A stretch of 5,417 bases of DNA, from positions 1 to 5,417 of the forward strand of contig JADQBU010000245.1 in the NCBI GenBank assembly GCA_016278435.1, written 5' to 3'. The translations under genes were made by a program, and so were the position numbers. The stretch's first letter is position 1, and each line of letters starts with the position of its first letter. The DNA is from Halanaerobiales bacterium. GTDB lineage: Bacteria; Bacillota; Halanaerobiia; Halanaerobiales; JADQBU01. Shown one piece after another: positions 1 through 5,417 of the stretch. The notes beneath the pieces are model-generated. The model made no database searches and was not told the origin of the DNA. It saw only the letters and a list, made by a program, of their open reading frames with translations.

Positions 1-3
1 TAA

Positions 4-894
4 GTGGTAGCCAATTTTAAAGAGATAGTTAACAGAGCCCAGAAAATGCCTATCAAAAAACTGGCAGTAGCAGCAGCAGGTGATAAAACTGTTCTGGCAA
101 GTGTGAAGAAGGCAGTAGAGCTGGGGATTATTGAACCTGTTCTGGTCGGGGATGTAGAGAAAATTATGGCAGAGAGCAGGAAAATTGATTTTGAACCGGG
201 AGAGATAATTCCAGCTACTTCAGAACGGGAGACAGCCGAGAAGACGATTGAATTGATTGTTGAAGGTAAGGCAGATTATCCCATGAAGGGTCTTTTGAGT
301 TCCAAAGTCATGTTACAGGCTCTATTGAAGAAAGAGTACGGTCTGCGCAGGGATAAACTACTGTGTGTAGTAACTTTAATCAATCTAGAAAAGGAAGATA
401 AGATGGTAATCATGAGTGATGGTGGGATGGTTATTGCACCTGGAATTAAAGAAAAAGTGGAGATTATAGAGAATTCAGTAGATATGGCCAATGCTCTGGG
501 TATCAAGAATCCCAAAGTAGCAGTTCTGGCAGCGGTGGAAAAGGTGAATCCAGCCATGCCGGCTACGATGGAGGCAGCAGCCCTGGCCAAGATGTCAGAT
601 CGCGGTCAGCTCAATGGCATTATAGTTGATGGTCCATTCGCCTTTGATAATGCTATAAGTGAGGAAGCAGCAGAGCATAAGGGGGTTACCGGGCCTGTCG
701 CAGGTAAAGCTGATATTTTACTGGTACCGGATATTGAAGCAGGTAATATCCTCTATAAAGCGATTGTATTATACATGGGACTGGAATCGGGAAGTCTTGT
801 CATGGGAGCAGGAGTACCACTGGTATTTACCTCCCGGGCAGACAGTGAAGAGACGAAGTTCAATTCTATTGTTCTGGGTAAACTTGTTGTTTAG
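4..894 (+). CDS. ptb: Phosphate butyryltransferase family protein (Ptb-like phosphotransacylase)
   Basis: Predicted cytoplasmic enzyme that exchanges CoA for phosphate on a short acyl-CoA (butyryl-, branched or possibly arylacetyl-CoA), giving an acyl phosphate for a carboxylate kinase. The 296 residues match the usual ~300 of Ptb and form a single PTA_PTB domain. Family landmarks seen: MKGLLSS at 94-100, SDGGMVIAPG at 138-147, AVEKVNPAMPAT at 177-188, VDGPFAFDNA at 208-217, DILLVPDIEAGN at 237-248 and FTSRADS at 275-281. From memory, B. subtilis Ptb aligns closely over the C-terminal half. The GTG start at 4 is forced: TAA at 1-3 is an in-frame stop and the next start (ATG 46) would trim a conserved N-terminus. 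Its ribosome binding site lies before the window. It precedes a dehydrogenase and iorAB, so the natural substrate is probably the acyl-CoA made by IorAB. A phosphate acetyltransferase is less likely because the protein is short and Ptb-like. Exact acyl specificity cannot be read from sequence. Confidence 0.9.
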   Translation: MVANFKEIVNRAQKMPIKKLAVAAAGDKTVLASVKKAVELGIIEPVLVGDVEKIMAESRKIDFEPGEIIPATSERETAEKTIELIVEGKADYPMKGLLSSKVMLQALLKKEYGLRRDKLLCVVTLINLEKEDKMVIMSDGGMVIAPGIKEKVEIIENSVDMANALGIKNPKVAVLAAVEKVNPAMPATMEAAALAKMSDRGQLNGIIVDGPFAFDNAISEEAAEHKGVTGPVAGKADILLVPDIEAGNILYKAIVLYMGLESGSLVMGAGVPLVFTSRADSEETKFNSIVLGKLVV

Positions 895-917
895 AAGAAT
901 ATCCGTAGGTGCAAAAA

Positions 918-934
918 GTAGAACAGAGTTCTAC
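918..934. repeat. Perfect 7-bp inverted repeat (hairpin or operator candidate) in ptb-dehydrogenase spacer
   Basis: GTAGAAC (918-924), a 3-nt AGA loop (925-927) and GTTCTAC (928-934) form a perfect palindromic arm pair. It sits in the 90-nt spacer, 50 nt before the next start codon. No T-run follows, so it is not a standard intrinsic terminator. It could be a small mRNA stem that adjusts expression or stability between cistrons, or a dyad for a DNA-binding regulator. Chance occurrence of a 7-bp stem is possible. Confidence 0.4.
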
Positions 935-984
935 AATGCGGAACAATATTAACCTGAAACAATTTACCAATAAGGGGGATTACA

Positions 985-2058
985 ATGAATATATTCGAAG
1001 AAATGGAAAAAAGAGGACATGAGCAGATAATTTTTAATTATGATAAAGAAACCGGGTTAAAGATGATCATCGGTATCCATGATACTACCCTGGGACCAGC
1101 TCTCGGAGGTTGCCGGATGTGGGATTATAAAACCGAAGAAGATGCCCTGAAAGATGTCCTGAGATTGTCAAAGGGTATGACTTATAAATGTGGTATTGCT
1201 GATGTTGATTTTGGTGGAGGAAAAGCTGTTATCATGGGTAATCCCGAGAAAGATAAGACAAGGGCCATGATGAGGTCTGTTGGTCGCTTTGTCGAAACCT
1301 TAAATAACAGGTTTATTACCGGGACTGATGTCGGTACTTACAGTGAAGACTTTGTCCAGGCAGCCCGTGAATCAGACCATATTGTAGGGATGCCGGAAGA
1401 GTTTGGAGGTAGTGGAAACTCAGCTATTATAACTGCTTTTGGTGTTTACAAGGCAGTAAAGGCAACTGCAAAGGAAGCCTTTGGTGATGATTCTCTGGCA
1501 GGTTTAACTATAGCAGTACAGGGATTAGGCAAAGTTGGTTATCGCCTACTGGGACACCTGCATGAAGAAGGAGCAGAGCTGATTGGAACCGATATCAAAG
1601 AAAAATACAGAGAGAAAGCAGCAGAAAATTATCCTGTTAAAATAGTTGAGCCTGATGAGATTTTTGATGTTGACTGTGATATCTTCTCACCTAATGCTCT
1701 GGGTGCAGTTATTAATGATGATACCATACCCCGGCTTAAATGTAAGGCGATTGTAGGGGCAGCCAATAATCAACTTCAGGAAGAAAGACACGGTGACAAG
1801 CTACATGAACTGGGTATTGTCTATGCTCCTGATTATATTGCCAATGCTGGTGGTCTAATGCAGGTTGCTGAGGAAGTACACGGTTACAATGAAAAACGGG
1901 TAATGGCTCAGGTCAGGAATATCTATCACATTCTGACAGAAATCTATCAGATTTCCCGGGAAAAGGATGTTCCGACCTATCAGGCTGCAAATCACATTGT
2001 GGAAGAGAGAATTAAAACCTGTGCCAATATACATAGCAACTATGTTAAAAACAAATAA
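985..2058 (+). CDS. Glu/Leu/Phe/Val family amino acid dehydrogenase, phenylalanine dehydrogenase-like
   Basis: Predicted cytoplasmic NAD-dependent enzyme that oxidatively deaminates a hydrophobic L-amino acid to its 2-oxoacid and ammonia. At 357 residues it aligns without gaps to remembered Geobacillus leucine dehydrogenase through about residue 300, which makes numbering direct. Seen: substrate-binding GGCRMW at 41-46, substrate lysine K68 (KGMTYK), catalytic lysine K80 (GGGK), catalytic D115 (TGTDVGT 112-118), Rossmann GLGKVG at 180-185 and NAGG at 287-290. Position 113 is Gly and position 291 is Leu. LeuDH has Ala and Val there, while Bacillus-type PheDH has the Gly/Leu pair; ARES near 127-130 and AANNQL at 259-264 also recall PheDH. 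Automated annotation would probably say leucine dehydrogenase. ATG at 985 follows a GGGGG ribosome binding site at 974-978, 6 nt upstream. It lies 15 nt before iorA, which takes 2-oxoacids. Family is certain; Phe or aromatic preference is inference. Confidence 0.92.
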   Translation: MNIFEEMEKRGHEQIIFNYDKETGLKMIIGIHDTTLGPALGGCRMWDYKTEEDALKDVLRLSKGMTYKCGIADVDFGGGKAVIMGNPEKDKTRAMMRSVGRFVETLNNRFITGTDVGTYSEDFVQAARESDHIVGMPEEFGGSGNSAIITAFGVYKAVKATAKEAFGDDSLAGLTIAVQGLGKVGYRLLGHLHEEGAELIGTDIKEKYREKAAENYPVKIVEPDEIFDVDCDIFSPNALGAVINDDTIPRLKCKAIVGAANNQLQEERHGDKLHELGIVYAPDYIANAGGLMQVAEEVHGYNEKRVMAQVRNIYHILTEIYQISREKDVPTYQAANHIVEERIKTCANIHSNYVKNK

Positions 2059-2065
2059 GGAGGGG
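2059..2065 (+). promoter_or_regulatory. Shine-Dalgarno GGAGGGG that fixes the iorA start
   Basis: GGAGGGG begins directly after the TAA of the dehydrogenase gene (2056-2058) and ends 8 nt before ATG 2074. The in-frame GTG at 2065 overlaps this site and TTG at 2068 is only 2 nt past it, so neither is plausible as a start. The true start is therefore ATG 2074. Confidence 0.8.
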
Positions 2066-2073
2066 TGTTGTTA

Positions 2074-3843
2074 ATGATAGATAAACAACTACTGTCAGGA
2101 AATGAAGCAGTGGCTCGCGGGGCCTACGAAGCCGGGGTCAGGGTGGCTACAGCCTACCCCGGAACCCCGAGTACTGAAATCCTTGAAAATATAGTAAAAT
2201 ACAAAGATGATATCTACTGTGAGTGGTCACCGAATGAAAAAGTTGCTATGGAAGTTGCTATTGGTTCTTCTTTCGGGGGAGTACGTTCACTGGTTGCAAT
2301 GAAACACGTTGGATTGAATGTGGCGGCTGATCCCTTTATGACACTTTCTTATACAGGAGTTAAGGGTGGTCTGGTAATAGTAACTGCCGATGACCCCGGT
2401 ATGCACAGCTCTCAGAATGAGCAGGATAACCGTCATTATGCCCGTTTTGCCAAGGTGCCGATGGTGGAACCGGCTGACAGTCAGGAGGCAAAAGATTTTG
2501 TCGGTAAAGCACTGGATATCAGTGAAGAATTTGACACTCCTGTTATTTTGAGGACCACTACCAGGATTTCGCATGCCAAGACAGTAACTGAGCTGGGAGA
2601 AAGGGAAGAGAAATCCGTACCTGAAGGGTTTGTAAGAGATCCCGGCAAGTTTGTTATGGTACCGGATAATGCCAGAAAACGGCATCCGGTTATAGAGGAA
2701 AGATTAAAGGAACTGGCAGAATTTGCTGAAAAGACGGAACTGAACAGAATTGAATGGGAAGAAAAAGAGATCGGTATTATTACCAGCGGGGTAGCTTATA
2801 ATTATGCCCGTGAGGTATTTCCTGAGGCATCTATCCTTAAACTGGGATTAACCTACCCGCTACCGGAGAAAAAAATAAAGGATTTTGCGGCTGAAGTGAG
2901 TAAGTTATATATTATTGAGGAACTGGATCCCTTCCTGGAAGAACAGATCAGAGCTATGGGGATTGAGGTTACAGGCAAAGACAAACTGCCTATTACCTTT
3001 GAATTAAATACAAAGATTGTCAGAGACTCACTGCTGGGAAATAATTCAGACATATTAGAAAAAGAAGAAGAAAATGAATCGGATGAACTGCCTTACAGAA
3101 CTCCGGCTCTCTGCCCGGGCTGCCCACATAGAGGTGTATTTTATACTCTGAATAAGCTGGGGGTAGCTGTAACCGGAGATATAGGCTGTTATGCTCTGGG
3201 TGTAGTGCCACCATTGTCTGCAATGGACAGTCTGGTCTGCATGGGGGCCAGTATTGGAAATGCCTTTGGTCTGGAACTGGCTCTGGGTGATAAGATCAAG
3301 GGTGATGTGGTTGGTGTCATCGGTGATTCTACCTTTATGCATTCCGGGATTACCGGTTTGATTGACATAGTTTACAACAAGGGAGCTTCAACAATAATCA
3401 TTCTTGACAACAGGATAACCGCCATGACCGGACACCAGCAAAACCCGGTTACCGGTAAAACCCTGATGGGTGAAGAAACCGAGATAATTGATCTGGCAAA
3501 AATAAGTGAGGCAGTAGGGGTAAAGAGAGTACTAACAGTTGACCCCTATAATCTGGACCAGACCAAAAAGGTTATCCAGGAAGAACTGGACAGTGATGAA
3601 ATTTCTGTGATTATAGCCAGAAGAGCCTGTGCTCTGCTCAAATATGTTGAACGTAAACCCCCGCTTCATGTGGATTCGGAAAAATGCAAGAACTGCGGAT
3701 TCTGCCTGGAAATCGGCTGCCCGGCACTGGTTCAGGGTGATGGTCAATCCCGTATCGATGATTATCTATGTACTGGCTGTGGGGTATGTGTTGAAGTCTG
3801 TCCCTTTGATGCTATTGAAAAGGATGGTGGTATAGATGACTAA
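2074..3843 (+). CDS. iorA: Indolepyruvate:ferredoxin oxidoreductase, alpha subunit
   Basis: Catalytic subunit of the cytoplasmic, oxygen-sensitive enzyme that converts aryl pyruvates (indolepyruvate, phenylpyruvate, hydroxyphenylpyruvate) plus CoA to arylacetyl-CoA, CO2 and reduced ferredoxin. From ATG 2074 it is 589 residues. Domain order: N-terminal pyruvate-ferredoxin oxidoreductase-type domain (AYPGTPSTEI 27-36, EWSPNEKVAME 50-60, MKHVGLNVAADPF 76-88), a middle domain to about 320, an acidic linker at 329-338, then the thiamine diphosphate domain (CPGCPHRG 347-354, GDIGCYALG 368-376, IGDST 416-420 through DN 445-446). The C-terminus holds two 4Fe-4S ferredoxin motifs: C538-x2-C541-x2-C544-x4-C549-P and C566-x2-C569-x2-C572-x3-C576-P. 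The x4 spacing in the first is a known IorA peculiarity. All key cysteines are present. It lies 15 nt after the dehydrogenase and overlaps iorB by 8 bp. Some homologues may prefer other 2-oxoacids. Confidence 0.96.
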   Translation: MIDKQLLSGNEAVARGAYEAGVRVATAYPGTPSTEILENIVKYKDDIYCEWSPNEKVAMEVAIGSSFGGVRSLVAMKHVGLNVAADPFMTLSYTGVKGGLVIVTADDPGMHSSQNEQDNRHYARFAKVPMVEPADSQEAKDFVGKALDISEEFDTPVILRTTTRISHAKTVTELGEREEKSVPEGFVRDPGKFVMVPDNARKRHPVIEERLKELAEFAEKTELNRIEWEEKEIGIITSGVAYNYAREVFPEASILKLGLTYPLPEKKIKDFAAEVSKLYIIEELDPFLEEQIRAMGIEVTGKDKLPITFELNTKIVRDSLLGNNSDILEKEEENESDELPYRTPALCPGCPHRGVFYTLNKLGVAVTGDIGCYALGVVPPLSAMDSLVCMGASIGNAFGLELALGDKIKGDVVGVIGDSTFMHSGITGLIDIVYNKGASTIIILDNRITAMTGHQQNPVTGKTLMGEETEIIDLAKISEAVGVKRVLTVDPYNLDQTKKVIQEELDSDEISVIIARRACALLKYVERKPPLHVDSEKCKNCGFCLEIGCPALVQGDGQSRIDDYLCTGCGVCVEVCPFDAIEKDGGIDD

Positions 3844-4432
3844 GACAACAAATATACTACTGGCCGGTGTTGGCGGGCAGGGAGTACTGCTGGCAAGTGA
3901 GGTACTTTCAAAGACTGCTCTCCGGGAAGACTATGATGTCAAGAAATCAGAGGTTCACGGTATGGCCCAGCGAGGAGGAAGTGTTGTCAGTAATGTCCGC
4001 TTTGGTAAAAAAGTTTATTCTCCCTTGATCGCTGAGGGTGAAGCGGATATTATTCTGGCCTTTGAACAACTGGAGGCTCTTAGATGGGTTAAGTACCTTA
4101 GACCCGGTGGTATAATTGTTACCAGCACCCAGAGAATTGATCCCTTACCGGTTGCTGTAGGGGAAATTGATTATCCGGATGATGTTCTGGAACGGCTGGA
4201 AAAAATGGAATATGATGTTGTAAGTATTGATGCTCTGGAGCTGGCCCGGGAAGCCGGGAATCAGAAGGCAATTAATATTGTATTGATAGGCTGTCTCAGT
4301 AACTATATAAAACTTTCTGTGGATGGACTCCGTCAAGTTATCCAGGAAAGTGTGCCGGAGAAGACGGTAGATATAAATCTCAGGGCATTTGAGGCAGGTA
4401 GGACACATGAAAATATTCTTACTCTAAATTAA
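3836..4432 (+). CDS. iorB: Indolepyruvate:ferredoxin oxidoreductase, beta subunit
   Basis: Small subunit that pairs with IorA in the aryl-pyruvate:ferredoxin oxidoreductase. Its 198 residues match the usual size and form one POR gamma-type domain. Seen: glycine-rich GVGGQG at 11-16, the family signature EVHGMAQRGGS at 39-49, AFEQLEALR at 75-83 and a C-terminal GNQKAINIVLIG stretch at 141-152. It has a single cysteine (153), so it carries no iron-sulfur cluster of its own, as expected. ATG 3836 overlaps the last 8 bases of iorA in another frame. Purine-rich AAGGA (3820-3824) and GGTGG (3826-3830) inside iorA can serve as ribosome binding site. The overlap suggests translational coupling, which would give matched subunit amounts. 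Confidence 0.95.
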   Translation: MTKTTNILLAGVGGQGVLLASEVLSKTALREDYDVKKSEVHGMAQRGGSVVSNVRFGKKVYSPLIAEGEADIILAFEQLEALRWVKYLRPGGIIVTSTQRIDPLPVAVGEIDYPDDVLERLEKMEYDVVSIDALELAREAGNQKAINIVLIGCLSNYIKLSVDGLRQVIQESVPEKTVDINLRAFEAGRTHENILTLN

Positions 4433-4443
4433 ATAAGTAATTA

Positions 4444-4453
4444 AAAGGAGGAG
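4444..4453 (+). promoter_or_regulatory. Strong Shine-Dalgarno for the SNF transporter gene
   Basis: AAAGGAGGAG lies in the 31-nt gap after iorB, 10 nt before ATG 4464, and supports that start. The gap has no hairpin with a T-run, so transcription from iorB probably continues into the transporter gene. Confidence 0.75.
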
Positions 4454-4463
4454 TAATAAAATA

Positions 4464-5417
4464 ATGGCAGGAGAAGAACAATGGAAAACGAGAATGGGTT
4501 TTCTGCTGGCCGTAATCGGGTCAGCTGTAGGTCTCGGTAATATCTGGAGGTTCAGCTATGTAGTTTATGATAATGGGGGTGGGGCTTATCTCATTCCTTA
4601 TCTAATTGCCCTTTTTGTCATCGGAATTCCTATCTTACTGCTGGAATTTAGTTTTGGTCAGAAGATGAGAGGTTCGTCTGCACTTTCCTTCCGCCGCTTC
4701 TCAAAAAAATGGGAATGGCTGGGATGGTGGCCAGTACTTACAGTGTATGCACTGGTAGTTTATTACATGGCCATTATTGGCTGGAGTTTAAATTATGTAT
4801 TTTATTCCTTTGGGCAGAAGTGGGGGAATAATCCGGAATCTTTCTTTTACGGTTCTCATCTTCATCTGTCCTCAGGTGCTGGTGAACTGGGTGGTATCAA
4901 CTGGACTATTTTCGGGGCAGTATTTGTCATCTGGTTAATTAATTATTTGATTATATATAATGGTGTTGATAAGGGGATAGAAAAGGCTTCCAAGATCTTC
5001 GTTCCCCTCCTCGGTATCCTGATGGTTATCATCACTATCCGCGGTATCACTTTACCGGGAGCGATCGATGGTCTCAATAAGTATCTACAGCCTGATTTTT
5101 CTCAGTTAATGAATGGAAAGGTCTGGCTGGCTGCTTTCAGTCAGATATTCTTTACACTCAGTATAGGTTTCGGGGTTATGATCACTTATGCCAGCTATCA
5201 ACCCAAAGATTCCGATGTTGTTAATAATGCCTTTATTGCTGGTCTGGCTAACTCTGGTTTCAGTCTGATCGTTGGTCTGGGTGTCTTTGGTGTACTGGGT
5301 TATATGGCAGGTCAAACCGGTCAGCCGATTGATGAGGTAGTGACTCAGAGTATCGGACTTGCTTTTGTAGCCTTCCCCAAGGCGATCAACATGTTACCGG
5401 CTTTTAAGACACTATTT
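4464..5417 (+). CDS. Neurotransmitter:sodium symporter (SNF/NSS) family amino acid transporter, 3' end outside window
   Basis: Inner-membrane Na+-coupled symporter of the LeuT/TnaT/MhsT family, probably importing a hydrophobic or aromatic amino acid. The frame stays open for 318 codons from ATG 4464 to the last base; bacterial members run about 440-510 residues, so roughly the last third is missing. Visible segments: TM1 at ~11-31 with unwound GSAVGLGNIWRF (19-30), TM2 ~41-62, TM3 ~89-112, TM4-5 ~147-165 and ~177-193, TM6 with QIFFTLSIGFG (227-237), TM7 ~257-281; the sequence stops near the expected start of TM8. By alignment to remembered LeuT, A21, N26, T231 and N263 match Na1 ligands A22, N27, T254 and N286, and Y101, F230, S233 and F236 match substrate-pocket Y108, F253, S256 and F259. 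Na2-site TM8 residues lie outside. Position beside the dehydrogenase and iorAB suggests it feeds them. The substrate itself is inferred. Confidence 0.93.
   Translation, partial: MAGEEQWKTRMGFLLAVIGSAVGLGNIWRFSYVVYDNGGGAYLIPYLIALFVIGIPILLLEFSFGQKMRGSSALSFRRFSKKWEWLGWWPVLTVYALVVYYMAIIGWSLNYVFYSFGQKWGNNPESFFYGSHLHLSSGAGELGGINWTIFGAVFVIWLINYLIIYNGVDKGIEKASKIFVPLLGILMVIITIRGITLPGAIDGLNKYLQPDFSQLMNGKVWLAAFSQIFFTLSIGFGVMITYASYQPKDSDVVNNAFIAGLANSGFSLIVGLGVFGVLGYMAGQTGQPIDEVVTQSIGLAFVAFPKAINMLPAFKTLF

Noticed and set aside
276..590. 104-codon minus-strand frame opposite ptb
   Set aside because: Antisense shadow of a well-conserved gene, with no recognisable domain or translation signal.
659..952. 97-codon plus-strand frame overlapping the end of ptb and the spacer
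   Set aside because: It is mostly inside ptb in another frame, has no ribosome binding site and its translation resembles no family; ptb is clearly the real gene.
895..984. Possible sigma-A promoter (TACAAT at 932-937 as a -10 box)
   Set aside because: No acceptable -35 hexamer lies 16-18 nt upstream and the -10 overlaps the inverted repeat, so I could not support a promoter call.
3444..3460. Near-palindromic CCGGTTACCGG stretch
   Set aside because: It lies within conserved iorA coding sequence, and ACCGG words recur across the window through codon preference, so it needs no special explanation.
2287..3747. Several minus-strand frames opposite iorA
   Set aside because: All are mirrors of conserved iorA coding sequence and give low-complexity or unrecognisable translations.
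3629..3835. 68-codon plus-strand frame inside the ferredoxin region of iorA
   Set aside because: Alternate frame of the cysteine-rich C-terminus of IorA; it ends just at the iorB start by coincidence and has no independent signals.
4433..4463. Possible terminator between iorB and the transporter gene
   Set aside because: The 31-nt AT-rich gap has no stem-loop; it holds a strong ribosome binding site and looks like an ordinary intra-operon junction.
4145..5315. Minus-strand frames opposite iorB and the transporter gene
   Set aside because: Both are antisense to clearly conserved coding sequence and lack any family features.

Overview
The window reads as part of one plus-strand operon from an anaerobic, fermentative bacterium, most likely a Firmicute. 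The pointers are strong GGAGG-type ribosome binding sites, moderate GC (low-to-mid 40s % by eye), a ferredoxin-dependent 2-oxoacid oxidoreductase, a Ptb-type phosphotransacylase and a sodium-coupled transporter. The transporter would suit a halophilic or alkaliphilic anaerobe such as Halanaerobiales, but that placement is a guess.

Layout, all on the plus strand: 4-894 phosphate butyryltransferase family protein (ptb); 895-984 a 90-nt spacer with a perfect 7-bp inverted repeat at 918-934; 985-2058 an NAD-dependent Glu/Leu/Phe/Val family amino acid dehydrogenase whose specificity residues look like phenylalanine rather than leucine dehydrogenase; 2074-3843 indolepyruvate:ferredoxin oxidoreductase alpha subunit (iorA); 3836-4432 its beta subunit (iorB, overlapping iorA by 8 bp); 4464 to the window end a neurotransmitter:sodium symporter (SNF/NSS, LeuT-like), cut off near TM8. 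No rRNA, tRNA, CRISPR, mobile element or convincing terminator is visible, and there is no gene-free stretch above 300 bases.

The genes fit one catabolic route. Sodium-coupled import of a hydrophobic or aromatic amino acid (SNF) is followed by NAD-linked oxidative deamination to the 2-oxoacid (dehydrogenase). IorAB then carries out ferredoxin-linked oxidative decarboxylation to the acyl-CoA (an arylacetyl-CoA if the substrate is aromatic), and the Ptb-family enzyme converts this to an acyl phosphate, from which a kinase outside the window could make ATP. The order ptb-dehydrogenase-oxoacid oxidoreductase resembles the Bacillus bkd (branched-chain amino acid) operon, with the NAD-linked dehydrogenase complex replaced by an oxygen-sensitive ferredoxin enzyme. 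The pathway is inference. The individual families are well supported, and no wholly new system was found.
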